From contig CASFPH010000011.1 in NCBI GenBank assembly GCA_949296645.1, forward strand, positions 19,864-83,863: a stretch of 64,000 nt of DNA. The letters are read 5' to 3'. Positions 36,274 to 45,374 of the stretch are shown here, piece after piece. The notes under the pieces are model-generated. The model saw only the letters and a program-made list of their open reading frames with translations, ran no database searches and was not told the DNA's origin. Each line of letters starts with the position of its first letter. The stretch's first letter is position 1. Source of the stretch: an uncultured Bacteroidales bacterium. Lineage in GTDB: Bacteria; Bacteroidota; Bacteroidia; Bacteroidales; UBA932. The position numbers and the translations under genes were made by a program.

Positions 36274-36860
36274 GTCTTATGTGTCTTTATGTTGATCATA
36301 ATACCGGGAATTATCAGGGCTACAACAGCAGCGGTTCCTATGACGAGGGATGCGTCAAGACCTCCTGCAAGGTAAAGGTAAGAACCTCCGACTGCAGTTA
36401 TGACTCCTCCTGCCGTGATTGCGGTGTTCTTTATTATCGCCCCTGTAAGTGCGGTTGAAAACCCGAGAAGAAGTACGACAAGAGGGGTTATGAGTCCTGC
36501 GAATCTGCCGGAAAATACAAGGACAAGTGCGGTTAGGACTGAAATCAGACCGTAAAATATCCATATCTTGCCGATTGTCGAGTTGATGAAGTTCACGGCT
36601 TTCTTTTCGTTTCTTCTGTTGCGGTGTACAATGAATTCAATCAGATAGCCTGCAACAGGTATTCCGAACCAGAGATAGTTCCAGTACATATTGGAAGTGC
36701 TGGAAATCATGAACCATACTGCAATTGCGAATACAAGTACGACAGAACCCCAGATGATCATCGGATTTCCCGAGTTCCGTTCAAAATCGCGTCTGCTTTT
36801 TTCTATCATTTCAGTGATGAGCTGCAGACTTTTTTCTGCGGACAAGTTGGTTGTTTCCAT
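36252..36860 (-). CDS. Multi-TM membrane protein coupled to the winged-helix regulator
   Basis: 202 aa with an N-terminal cytosolic helix (SAEKSLQLITEMIEKSRRDFERN) and about six TM helices. No named domain recognised; such proteins frequently accompany HTH_34 regulators. Its 3' end overlaps the regulator start. Possibly the regulator's sensor or target. Confidence 0.75.
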   Translation of the reverse strand: METTNLSAEKSLQLITEMIEKSRRDFERNSGNPMIIWGSVVLVFAIAVWFMISSTSNMYWNYLWFGIPVAGYLIEFIVHRNRRNEKKAVNFINSTIGKIWIFYGLISVLTALVLVFSGRFAGLITPLVVLLLGFSTALTGAIIKNTAITAGGVITAVGGSYLYLAGGLDASLVIGTAAVVALIIPGIMINIKTHKTCKSSRN

Positions 36861-36967
36861 AATTTGAAAATGTGTTAGAGATAATTACTTCATATAGGCG
36901 CCTTCTTTTGATGCAAATATAAAATAGTTTATAATATAAACCAAATTTTTCATGAAAAGTTCTTATT

Positions 36968-37012
36968 AACTAAAAATTTAGTTGTAAAACTAATTTTTTA
37001 ATTATATCTTTG
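36968..37012 (+). promoter_or_regulatory. Promoter and operator of the blaI-blaR1 operon
   Basis: -33 GTTG (36981-36984), 20 bp, -7 TATCTTTG (37005-37012). Two overlapping dyads cover the -33 box: AACTAAAAATTTAGTT (36968-36983) and TTAGTT-GTAA-AACTAA (36978-36993). Placement fits repression by the BlaI-type regulator encoded downstream. Confidence 0.7.
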
Positions 37013-37050
37013 TGATGAAAAGGTGTATTGACTTTAAAATGATATGCGGT

Positions 37051-37452
37051 ATGGAAAAGAAGAATGATATACGGAAGAATGCGGATTCCGACATGAGGGA
37101 GCTTACAAGAGCTGAACTGGAGGTGATGCAGATAATGTGGTCAAGGGAAAAGGTGCTTGTCCATGATATTCTGGATAGTATGGATGAGCCGAAGCCTGCG
37201 TACAATACTGTGTCCACAATAGTGAGAATACTGGAAAAGAAGGGTTTTGTCTCGCACAAATCTTATGGCAAGACATACGAGTATTTTCCTCTTGTAAGCA
37301 AAAAGGAATACACTCAACAGTATATGAAGGGGGTGCTGAAGAACTTCTTCGGCGGTTCCGTTAGTTCGATGGTCAGCTTTTTCGCATCGGACAGGTCGAT
37401 TTCGGCAGAAGAGACTGATGAGATTCTTGATATCTTGAACAGAAAACAATGA
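37051..37452 (+). CDS. BlaI/MecI/CopY-family repressor
   Basis: 133-aa winged-helix repressor. LTRAELEVMQIMWSREKVLVHDIL and KPAYNTVSTIVRILEKKGFV are the family HTH signatures, followed by a C-terminal dimerisation/proteolysis region. The first in-frame start (GTG, 37012) lies inside the -7 box, so I prefer the Met at 37051 (MEKKN). The partner M56 peptidase gene follows after 13 nt. Confidence 0.88.
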   Translation: MEKKNDIRKNADSDMRELTRAELEVMQIMWSREKVLVHDILDSMDEPKPAYNTVSTIVRILEKKGFVSHKSYGKTYEYFPLVSKKEYTQQYMKGVLKNFFGGSVSSMVSFFASDRSISAEETDEILDILNRKQ

Positions 37453-37465
37453 ACCGGACTGTGTT

Positions 37466-39154
37466 ATGGAACCTGTTTTGAAATATATATTGGAAATGGT
37501 GGTGTGCAGTGGCATCTTTCTCCTGGTTTACAGCATACTGCCGAAAAAATCCGGTGGCTATGTGCGTCTGAGGGCGTTTATTCTTGTCAGTATTGTACTG
37601 TCGGCAATACTTCCGCTGGTTGAAATACCGGTATATCCTTCCGGCAAGGCGGAATATAAGGTAGCGGTGCAGGAAGAAAGTGTTGACGGGGACGCGGATG
37701 TAGGCATGTATCCTGTTTACGGAGGTTCAGATGTGGCAGTGAATAAGACGGAATCTCAGGGTCTGCTGAATGCGGGGTATCTGCTTTACGGAACAGCGGC
37801 TGTATATTCCGTTGTGGTTGCGGTGCTTGCATACGGTATGGCGGCGAGACTTTTAAGGATAAGGAGACAGCGAAGGCGTTCGTCGTTGCAGGTGGAAAGA
37901 AAAGGGAATCTTGTATATACTGTTGCTGAATCCGGCGATATCGTGTCTCCGTTCTCATTCCTCAGGACGATATATATCGGCAGCAATATGAAGGGGGAGG
38001 AGAGGAATATGGTAATAGAACACGAATGCAGCCACATAAGGCACAGGCATTCGGAAGAGAGACTTTTCATGTCTGCGATGCAGACAATATTCTGGTTCAA
38101 TCCGTTCGTCTGGATATTCGGACGGAAACTGGGTGAAATCCAGGAATTCGAGGCCGACAGGGATGTGCTCTCTGAAGGCTATGATGTAAGGCTGTACAGG
38201 CTCACCATATTAAAACAGCTCTTCGGATATTGTCCGGAAATATCCTGCGGGCTTAAAAATTCACTTACTAAAAGGAGATTCATTATGATGACTGAAAAAA
38301 GCAGTACGCGATTCGCAGCGGTGCGCTGGATAGCGGCAACGGTTCTTATGGCAGGGACAGTATTCCTGTCAGGTGCGACAACTATCTCCGATCCTGCAGA
38401 CCTGCAACCGGAGCTGAAAGACAACCCTGAATTGAGCGGACTGGCGGAACAAACGGGCGGACCGGATTTGAAGACTGCTGCGGATACTTTGGTAATAGAG
38501 GTATCCGATAAGGGGAGAAGCATTATGCTTAACGGAAATCTGACTGCCGGTAAAGAGGCATTGTCGGGAGACATATCATCAGTAAAGGCGGATCTTGTGG
38601 TGATAAAGGCGGAAAAGGATACGCCAATGGGAGTGATAGCGGATATCAAGCAGGTTTTAAGGAAAAGCGGAAATCTAAGGCTCGTTTACGGCACGGCTGA
38701 TCCAACTGACAATGCCCCTGATAAAACGAAGGATATGCCTGTAAAGTATCTTCCTCCTATGTCCACGGACAATGTCAAGGTAATAGAGCCGGAATATATG
38801 AGTGTAGGCAAGGATGATATTGTTTTAGTCAGGGTAGACGGAAAAGGTGAGGTCAGTATCGTTTACAGGGATACCCGCATCACTGCTGCAGACAACAGAC
38901 GGTATGCTGATGAGATTGCTGATATGATAGGAAGCAACCATGCCCTGTTCGTATCGCTGGAAGCTGATGCGGAAACGGACTATGCTGTCTATACATACGT
39001 CATTTCACAGATTGACGAGGCATATGCGCTGGCAAGAGACAAGTATGCTCTTGAGAAATTCGGAAAGCCGTTCGGCAGTCTTGGCAAAGAACTCCAGAGC
39101 ACTGTGAAGAGGGAAATTCCGAAAAGGGTTGCGGAACCTTCCAGATTTAATTGA
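37466..39154 (+). CDS. BlaR1-type M56 metallopeptidase sensor
   Basis: 562 aa. Four TM helices in the N-terminal ~300 residues enclose the M56 zinc motif H186-E-C-S-H190 (VIEHECSHIRHRH) and the downstream EFEADRDVL segment. The C-terminal ~240 residues are extracytoplasmic, without a recognisable penicillin-binding fold. By analogy it cleaves or inactivates the BlaI partner on a cell-envelope signal; the signal is not evident. Confidence 0.87.
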   Translation: MEPVLKYILEMVVCSGIFLLVYSILPKKSGGYVRLRAFILVSIVLSAILPLVEIPVYPSGKAEYKVAVQEESVDGDADVGMYPVYGGSDVAVNKTESQGLLNAGYLLYGTAAVYSVVVAVLAYGMAARLLRIRRQRRRSSLQVERKGNLVYTVAESGDIVSPFSFLRTIYIGSNMKGEERNMVIEHECSHIRHRHSEERLFMSAMQTIFWFNPFVWIFGRKLGEIQEFEADRDVLSEGYDVRLYRLTILKQLFGYCPEISCGLKNSLTKRRFIMMTEKSSTRFAAVRWIAATVLMAGTVFLSGATTISDPADLQPELKDNPELSGLAEQTGGPDLKTAADTLVIEVSDKGRSIMLNGNLTAGKEALSGDISSVKADLVVIKAEKDTPMGVIADIKQVLRKSGNLRLVYGTADPTDNAPDKTKDMPVKYLPPMSTDNVKVIEPEYMSVGKDDIVLVRVDGKGEVSIVYRDTRITAADNRRYADEIADMIGSNHALFVSLEADAETDYAVYTYVISQIDEAYALARDKYALEKFGKPFGSLGKELQSTVKREIPKRVAEPSRFN

Positions 39155-39210
39155 AACAGTAACAGTACAGGACGATAACTGATCGCGGATGGATTTCCCC
39201 TGATGTCCGG

Positions 39211-40206
39211 TCAGCATCCCCTGTTGCTGCACGGGGTGTCAGGGGATTCGAATTCTATTGTGCTGTGGGATATGCCGCATCCCGCAAGCAGTTCTTTCAC
39301 TTCGGTCTTGACCTGTTCCATGCCGGCAAGGTTTTCGATCACAACATGCAATGTGGCAGCATTTTCGGTAGTGCTCATAGCCCATACATGAAGATGATGC
39401 CACTCTTTTATTCCATGTATGCCGGAGAGTCCTTCCCTGACACCTTCCATGTTGACTGAATCAGGTACGGCATCGAGGGTGAGGAAGAGGCTTTCCTTCA
39501 AGAGCCTGTATGTGGAAATCAGGATTATTACGGCTATCGCCATGCTTATCACGGAGTCTATCATGTTCCATCCGGTGAAACTGATGATTATACCGGATAC
39601 GACCACTCCGACCGAAACGAGGGTATCCATCAGCATGTGCAGATACGCACCCTTCACATTCAAATCACGACCCTTGTCCTTCATCAGCAGCCATGTGGTA
39701 AGACCGTTTATGGCTATTCCGATGCCGGCGGTAATGCTTATAGCCCCTCCCGATATAGGAGACGGATTCTTGATACGGTAGATGCTTTCCATCACTATGG
39801 CGCCTACGGCAACAAGCAGAATTATGGAGTTCACAAGGGATATCAGAATTGTCATCTTCCTGTATCCGTACGTGAATCTGCTGTTCGCTTTTATCCCGGC
39901 CATGCGGAATGCGATCAGTGCCAGCAGAAGACTGAACACGTCGCTCAGGTTGTGTCCTGCATCCGAAAGCAGTCCCACCGAGTTGTAGAAAAAGCCTGCC
40001 GCCGCCTCGATGACTACATATATCACGTTGAGGGCTATGCAGAAAATGAATGTCCTGTTCAGCGATTCAGGTATGTGATGGTCATGATGGTGGTGCCCAT
40101 GATGGCCGTGATGAAGATCATGACTATGTTCATGGTTATGCTCATGATCTTGGTTGTGAATATGATCATGATCCTTGTCGTGGATATGATTTCGTTTTGT
40201 TTCCAT
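39211..40206 (-). CDS. Cation diffusion facilitator (CzcD/ZitB-like zinc exporter)
   Basis: 331 aa with a His-rich N-terminus (HHGHHGHHHHDHH and several DHxH units), six TM helices containing the HSxxD-type site in LLSDAGHNLSDVF, and a C-terminal cytosolic domain (GIKEWHHLHVWAMSTTENAATLHVV). Exports Zn2+ or similar divalent metals in exchange for protons. Convergent with the blaR1-type gene. 56 nt downstream of the HAD phosphatase gene on the same strand. Confidence 0.92.
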   Translation of the reverse strand: METKRNHIHDKDHDHIHNQDHEHNHEHSHDLHHGHHGHHHHDHHIPESLNRTFIFCIALNVIYVVIEAAAGFFYNSVGLLSDAGHNLSDVFSLLLALIAFRMAGIKANSRFTYGYRKMTILISLVNSIILLVAVGAIVMESIYRIKNPSPISGGAISITAGIGIAINGLTTWLLMKDKGRDLNVKGAYLHMLMDTLVSVGVVVSGIIISFTGWNMIDSVISMAIAVIILISTYRLLKESLFLTLDAVPDSVNMEGVREGLSGIHGIKEWHHLHVWAMSTTENAATLHVVIENLAGMEQVKTEVKELLAGCGISHSTIEFESPDTPCSNRGC

Positions 40207-40262
40207 GTCAGAGGTGTTTTAAAAAACTGCAGTGTATCGCACGGCTGTTTTTGCTGCAAAAT

Positions 40263-40862
40263 CTATTCCTGTCCAGCCAGAAAACCGAGAAAACTTTCTG
40301 GTCCGGTGTAGTGGATGCCGTGTATTCCTGTTTCAGAGGCAGCAGAGGCATTTGCGGCATTGTCATCTATGAAAACGCACTCTTCTGCCTTCAGAGAGTA
40401 CCTTTCCAGAAGTATTCTGAATATACGCAGGTCAGGTTTGACTATCTTTTCGCGGCCTGACACCACGACACCTTCGAACTCCCTGAGAGACGGAAACTTG
40501 TCGAATGCCCAGTCTATCGTCTCCGCAGACCAGTTTGTTAGTCCGAAGACCCTGTAGCCCTTTTCCTTTACATGATGCAGCAGCTCCACTCCTTCTTTCA
40601 GCTCGCCCTTGAACATTTCCTTCCACCTGTCGCGGTACATTGCGATTTCGACGGTATATTCGGGATGTTGTGCAGTAAGGAGCCGTACTCCTTCATCGAA
40701 TGTCCTTCCGCGGTCATGTTCGAGATTCCATTCAGGGGTGCATATTTCCTTTAGGAAAAAGTCGCACTTCTTTTCGTCATTGAAATAGGAAGCGAATACA
40801 TATCTCGGATTCCAGTCTACAAGGACTCCGCCGAAGTCAAATATAATGTTTTTTATCTTCAT
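40263..40862 (-). CDS. HAD-superfamily phosphatase (subfamily IA)
   Basis: 199 aa. Motif I IIFDFGGVLVDW has FDFGG with Gly in place of the second Asp, a common substitution in this subgroup, so phosphatase activity is uncertain. Motif II is GLTNWS, motif III Lys in KIVKPDLRIF and motif IV FIDDNAANASAA. Resembles YihX/alpha-D-glucose-1-phosphate phosphatase-like proteins. Cytosolic; substrate unknown. Confidence 0.85.
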   Translation of the reverse strand: MKIKNIIFDFGGVLVDWNPRYVFASYFNDEKKCDFFLKEICTPEWNLEHDRGRTFDEGVRLLTAQHPEYTVEIAMYRDRWKEMFKGELKEGVELLHHVKEKGYRVFGLTNWSAETIDWAFDKFPSLREFEGVVVSGREKIVKPDLRIFRILLERYSLKAEECVFIDDNAANASAASETGIHGIHYTGPESFLGFLAGQE

Positions 40863-40907
40863 TTACCAGTTTTGTCAGTATGTTGCTATAGACTTATTTT
40901 CATGCTG

Positions 40908-42179
40908 TTACTGAAGTTCCTTGATCCATCGTGCAATGTCCTCAAGGACCTCTGGAGAACATGTTTCATCTATCTCGTAATAATTCATTGCTGTTGCAGG
41001 TGTACAGTGCTGGAACAGATGGTTCAGGTCAGGGTATTCCTTGATGAGATTATCTTTGTTTCTGCCTGACAATATTGTCCTGATGGCCTTAAGGTTGCTG
41101 GACGGGATGACTTGCAGGTCATTGCTTCCGTTTATTGCCATGACCGGAACAGTGATTTTTTCAAGGTCATGTCTGGGATCATAATCGAAGAAGTATTCCA
41201 GCCAGATATTTGTATTCATCTGTGCCTCCAGTTCCTTGCGTACATCGGCTGTGGTGAATTCCGGAGAAAAGCCTCGGAGCCTGTAAATCGCGTTCTTCTG
41301 TTCGGCAAGCAGCGTGTCGCCCTGTATGCCCGGACCTGCCATGCTTACGATGAAATCCGCTTTTTCCCTGGCTCCGAGCATGAAGGCGATCATACCTCCT
41401 TCGCTGTGCCCGAGGAGACCTGTCATGTTGAATTCATTTCTGGCTCTCATATAGTCTGCAACAGCTTCCGCATCATCGGCAAGATCGGCGGATGTACACC
41501 CGGACTGTGTTCCTTCCGATTTCCCTATACCTCTGTCATCATATCTGAATGATGCTATTCCGCGTCTTGCAAGGTAATCCGCTATGACAAGGAACGGTTT
41601 GTGCTCGAACAACTCTTCATCCCTGTTCTGGCCGCCGCTTCCGCTTATCATGATGACAACCGGTACTTTGTCACCTTTTTTGTATCCGACAGGGTAGGTT
41701 AATGTGCCGCTGAGCATTATGCCTGCCCTGGCGTTCCTTATTTTAATGTCTTCAGTCTCATAAGGATATGGTTTTGCCGGTTCCTGCGGTCTGATTTTCC
41801 TGACGTTGTCTCCCTGTTTCAATTCAAGTGGGAATGTTACGCCCATCTGGGTAAACGAACCCAGGATAATACCGTTTTCCAGTTTCCCTGTGTAGCTCAT
41901 TCTTATAGCAGAGACTTCAAGGCTGACGGAATCCGTTGTCAGCGCATTCAGTTTGACCGGTATGTCTGTTGCACTTTGTGCCGGAACGTCCATTGTGGCA
42001 ACTGTGCTGCCGTCGGATTTGTGGCTGAAACGGAATATAACTTCCAGTTTCTGACTGCCTGTATCAAGTGTTCCTTTCCATGGACCGGTAATCTGTTGGG
42101 CATGCAATGCTGTCGGAAATACCTGAAAGGTTGCAGCAGCACTCAGTATCGCCACCATTAGGAACAGAAACTTTTTCAT
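40908..42179 (-). CDS. Secreted alpha/beta hydrolase
   Basis: 423 aa with signal peptide (ending LHAQQITG). Residues ~25-130 form a beta-rich N-terminal domain (GTLDTGSQKLEVIFRF). The hydrolase domain follows, with VVIMISGSGGQNRDE (oxyanion region), nucleophile Ser in GLLGHSEGGMIAF, Asp in VMAINGSNDLQV and His in LNHLFQH. Typical of Bacteroidota periplasmic esterases with an N-terminal DUF3887-like region. Substrate unknown. Confidence 0.88.
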   Translation of the reverse strand: MKKFLFLMVAILSAAATFQVFPTALHAQQITGPWKGTLDTGSQKLEVIFRFSHKSDGSTVATMDVPAQSATDIPVKLNALTTDSVSLEVSAIRMSYTGKLENGIILGSFTQMGVTFPLELKQGDNVRKIRPQEPAKPYPYETEDIKIRNARAGIMLSGTLTYPVGYKKGDKVPVVIMISGSGGQNRDEELFEHKPFLVIADYLARRGIASFRYDDRGIGKSEGTQSGCTSADLADDAEAVADYMRARNEFNMTGLLGHSEGGMIAFMLGAREKADFIVSMAGPGIQGDTLLAEQKNAIYRLRGFSPEFTTADVRKELEAQMNTNIWLEYFFDYDPRHDLEKITVPVMAINGSNDLQVIPSSNLKAIRTILSGRNKDNLIKEYPDLNHLFQHCTPATAMNYYEIDETCSPEVLEDIARWIKELQ

Positions 42180-42238
42180 GGTTTTTCATGATTGAAATTA
42201 TAAGGCAATTTAGTAAAAAACGCGGATTTTACAAATAT

Positions 42239-43585
42239 TCATAATGATTTGTCAGCGTTGTGTGCTGCCAAAGTGCGTCTGTAATATACGAAGCCTGTTA
42301 TGTCGGCAATCATCCATCCGATCGGTATGGACCACCAGATTCCGTTTACGCCTATCTGAGGAATGCCGGACAGATAGTAGGAGAGGGCCACGCGTGTACC
42401 GAGAGAGAGTATTGTAAGCACTACGGACATGCCTGGCATCCTGACTGCCCTGTAGTAGCCGTAGAGCAGGAAGAGGAAGCCTATTCCGATATAGAACGCA
42501 CCTTCTATGCGGAGATATACTGTTCCGGCATCGATTATTGCCGTCTCTTCAGGTGAAACGAATATTTTCATCAGCGGGTCCGCGAAAAGGAAGACCAGCA
42601 GTGATATTGCCAGCGAAAATATCGTTACGGTGACAAGTGCGCTTCTGATGCCGAGACGTATTCTGTGTATTTTTCCTGCCCCGTAATTCTGTGCGGTAAA
42701 TGTGGAGAATGCATTTCCGAATTCCTGTACCGGCATGTAGGCGAAAGAGTCTATTTTCACTGCAGCTGCAAAGGCTGTCATTATCACAGTGCCGAACCTG
42801 TTCACTATACCCTGGACCATGAGTATTCCGAGATTCATTACCGACTGCTGTATGCAGGTGAGCATGGAGAATGAAAGTATTTCAGAGTATGTGCTTCCGG
42901 ACGGGCGAAGTTCGTTCCCGCCCGGGATGAGTTCACCTCTGTATCTGAATGTGTGGAATATGATTCCTGCTGCACCGGCTGCCTGGGATATGACTGTGGC
43001 CAGTGCCGCTCCTTCAATGCCCATCCCGAGGTTGATTATGAATACAAGGTCCAGTATGATGTTGAGTATTACCGAGAATGCGAAATACCACAGCGGTGTA
43101 GCCGAATCCCCGACAGAGCGCAGCAATGATGCGAAGAAGTTGCTCAGGAAGGTGAACGGTATGCCGAAGAATGTAATCCAGAGATAGCTGCGTATCAGAG
43201 GGTATATGCTTTCCGGTATGTTGAGCATGTGCAGTATCGGATCTATCCAGATGAATACCGCTGCAGTAAGGGCAACGGTGATGCATCCTATCAGTATAAA
43301 TGAAGCTGATACGCTACTGCGGAGTCCTGTCATGTCGCGGTTGCCGAATTTCAGGGAGAAGACGGTACCGCTTCCCATTGCGAGACCGAGCAGGACCGAA
43401 AGCAGGAAGACCATCAGCGTATATGCCGTTCCTACGGCTGCAAGTGCGTCAGGTCCTATGCAGCGCCCTACGATAAGCGTATCCGCTATGTTGTAGCACT
43501 GTTGCAGCATCGAACTGCCAAGCATCGGAAGAGTGAAGCCGAGCAGTGCGCGTGTTATGTTTCCTTGAGTCAGATCTCCTTTCAT
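42239..43585 (-). CDS. MATE-family efflux transporter
   Basis: 448 aa with 12 TM helices. N-lobe LPMLGSSMLQQCYNIADTLIVGR and C-lobe LTCIQQSVMNLGILMVQGIVNRFG are the two homologous MATE openings. Na+- or H+-driven drug/metabolite exporter; substrates not predictable. Divergent from the small YqaE/Pmp3 gene. Confidence 0.92.
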   Translation of the reverse strand: MKGDLTQGNITRALLGFTLPMLGSSMLQQCYNIADTLIVGRCIGPDALAAVGTAYTLMVFLLSVLLGLAMGSGTVFSLKFGNRDMTGLRSSVSASFILIGCITVALTAAVFIWIDPILHMLNIPESIYPLIRSYLWITFFGIPFTFLSNFFASLLRSVGDSATPLWYFAFSVILNIILDLVFIINLGMGIEGAALATVISQAAGAAGIIFHTFRYRGELIPGGNELRPSGSTYSEILSFSMLTCIQQSVMNLGILMVQGIVNRFGTVIMTAFAAAVKIDSFAYMPVQEFGNAFSTFTAQNYGAGKIHRIRLGIRSALVTVTIFSLAISLLVFLFADPLMKIFVSPEETAIIDAGTVYLRIEGAFYIGIGFLFLLYGYYRAVRMPGMSVVLTILSLGTRVALSYYLSGIPQIGVNGIWWSIPIGWMIADITGFVYYRRTLAAHNADKSL

Positions 43586-43590
43586 TCGGA

Positions 43591-43622
43591 TTTGCGCGGA
43601 TACTATTTAATCACTATCTTTA
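43591..43622 (+). promoter_or_regulatory. Promoter of the YqaE/Pmp3 gene
   Basis: -33 TTTG (43591-43594), 20-bp spacer, -7 TATCTTTA (43615-43622), 28 nt before the start. Last base of -7 differs from consensus. Confidence 0.65.
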
Positions 43623-43650
43623 ACATCCGTAAACCATAAAAAAACGGAAG

Positions 43651-43809
43651 ATGTCGTTGTTCAGAGTGCTGCTGTCCATAATTTTCCCGCCGCTTGCCGT
43701 AATCGACAAGGGTTGCGGCTCCATCCTTATCGTATTCATCCTTACGCTTATGGGGTGGATACCCGGTGTAATTGCAGCCTTGATAATCATCAATAATCCG
43801 AACAGGTAG
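43651..43809 (+). CDS. YqaE/Pmp3-family small membrane protein
   Basis: 52 aa, two TM helices: begins MSLFRVLLSIIFPPLAVIDK, continues GCGSILIVFILTLMGWIPGVI and ends ALIIINNPNR. This is the full Pmp3/YqaE pattern (FPPLAV, GW-PG-I-A). Pmp3-like proteins influence membrane potential and stress tolerance in other organisms. A well-placed promoter lies directly upstream. Confidence 0.88.
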   Translation: MSLFRVLLSIIFPPLAVIDKGCGSILIVFILTLMGWIPGVIAALIIINNPNR

Positions 43810-43862
43810 CCTTAAAAGCTATGTTGCGGACATAGGGATACGGATGCTGCAAAACTGTCCGT

Positions 43863-44810
43863 TCAAAGTATTATGTTGGTCTGGTTGCCGTCCATCCATT
43901 TCCATATATTGTCGAATACGATTTCCGCACGTGCCTTCATGGATTCGGCAGATGCAAATGCCACATGAGGGGTGACAAGCGTGTTTTTGCTGTGGAGCAG
44001 CGGATGGTCCGTATCAAGAGGAGGTTCGCATTCGAATACATCTATGCCGGCTCCTGCAATCCTTTCTTCATTCAGTGCTTCCGCGAGTGCTTCAGAGTCG
44101 ACAACAGGTCCCCTCGCTGTGTTTATCAGAATCGCAGATTTCTTCATTTTCGCGATTCTTTCCCTGTTCAGAAGTCCTCTGGTCTCTGCTGTCAGCGGAC
44201 AATGCAAAGTCACTATATCGGATTCTTCGAGTATGGTATCTATATCAGTGAAATGTATGTATGAAGGTTCGTTTCCTGTTACATGGCGCCTGTTTCCGAG
44301 AATTTCGCATCCGAATGCATGGCACAGCGCCGCAACGAGTGTTCCGATGGCTCCAGTTCCGATTATGCCGACCTTCCTGCTGCCCAGTTCACAGCCTACA
44401 AGACCGTCCTTGGTCTTTCCTTCTCGGCATCTTTCAGATACTTTCTCAACATTTCTCAGAAGTGATATCATCATGCATACTGCAAGCTCCGCCACTGCCT
44501 GAGTGGAATATCCCGCCGCATTGCTGACCCTTATTCCGCGGGCTTTCGCCGCATCGAGGGCCACATGGTCGACACCGGTGAATGCCACATCGATGAATTT
44601 GAGGTTGGGGCATGAGTTTATCACTTCCGCTGAAAGCGGCATGTTGGCTATTATTATGATGTCGGCATCCTTTGCCCTTTCTATCTGTACCTTCGGATCC
44701 GTGTCCTTCGGGTATGCCCTGAATGTATGACCCTTCTTTTCCACTTCCTTTGCGTAATGCTGCAGGAGTTCTTCGCTTATTCCGAGCGGTTCAAGTAAAA
44801 CTATGTTCAT
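43863..44810 (-). CDS. D-isomer-specific 2-hydroxyacid dehydrogenase
   Basis: 315 aa. Rossmann NAD site VGIIGTGAIGTLVAALCHAFG, substrate/catalytic Arg region LINTARGPVVDSEAL, Glu in AGAGIDVFECEPP, and His in NTLVTPHVAFASAE. Start at 44810 chosen (MNIVLLEPLG); the longer version would run into the upstream Nudix pseudogene region. The substrate (glycerate, lactate or phosphonate analogue) is not determined. Confidence 0.88.
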   Translation of the reverse strand: MNIVLLEPLGISEELLQHYAKEVEKKGHTFRAYPKDTDPKVQIERAKDADIIIIANMPLSAEVINSCPNLKFIDVAFTGVDHVALDAAKARGIRVSNAAGYSTQAVAELAVCMMISLLRNVEKVSERCREGKTKDGLVGCELGSRKVGIIGTGAIGTLVAALCHAFGCEILGNRRHVTGNEPSYIHFTDIDTILEESDIVTLHCPLTAETRGLLNRERIAKMKKSAILINTARGPVVDSEALAEALNEERIAGAGIDVFECEPPLDTDHPLLHSKNTLVTPHVAFASAESMKARAEIVFDNIWKWMDGNQTNIIL

Positions 44811-44881
44811 GATGTTCGGTTTTTTCGTTTGATGTTTCATTGATACATGTTGCAAAGATACTCAAATATCGAGTCATTGTC

Positions 44882-45262
44882 TTAGCAACAAATATATGGC
44901 AGAACAAGAATATCCGCCGGAAGCCAGTCCATTCCATCAAGTTCGCTGCGGGTAATCCATCTTGCAGCCTCATGTTCGAGCAGGGTGGGGCTGCCTCCGG
45001 TGATGCTGCACATGTAGCAGTGCATTGTGAGATGGAATTTCTCGTAGTCATATTCTATAGTGCAAAGTCTGTTTCCTACTTCGATTTCAGTCGCAAGCTC
45101 TTCCATGATTTCCCTGCGGAGAGCCTCTTCAGGAGTTTCTCCCGGTTCCGTCTAGCCTCCTGGAAATTCCCACTTGTCCTTGAATTCACCGTATCCCCGC
45201 TGGGTGGCCAGTATTTTCCCTCCGTGTTCGATTACTGCGGCTACTACTTCGACTGTTTTCAT
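44882..45262 (-). pseudogene. Nudix hydrolase (MutT/NudG-like) with an amber codon in the Nudix box
   Basis: Reading from the Met at 45262 gives MKTVEVVAAVIEHGGKILAT...WEFPGG, then TAG at 45152-45154, then TEPGETPEEALRREIMEEL and a normal remainder (HEAARWITRSELDGMDWLPAD) to 44882. The stop replaces the Lys of GGK-x-EPGET, explainable by one base change (AAG to TAG), with both flanks in one frame. Predicted role of the intact form: house-cleaning of oxidised or modified pyrimidine/purine nucleotides. A sequencing error or readthrough is also possible; the rest is intact. Confidence 0.85.
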
Positions 45263-45374
45263 CGTAGTTGTTTCATTTTCTTGAATAAATAAATTCAAAT
45301 TTATGCCAAATCAGGGATTTTTCCTAAATTGGAATCCATTATTGTTTTTTGTATTTGAGGAAATAAGCATCAAT

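Noticed and set aside
45303..45374. Start of the STAND protein at 45303
   Set aside because: Possible, but a promoter-like sequence lies between 45303 and 45375, and DUF4062 begins right after the second Met.
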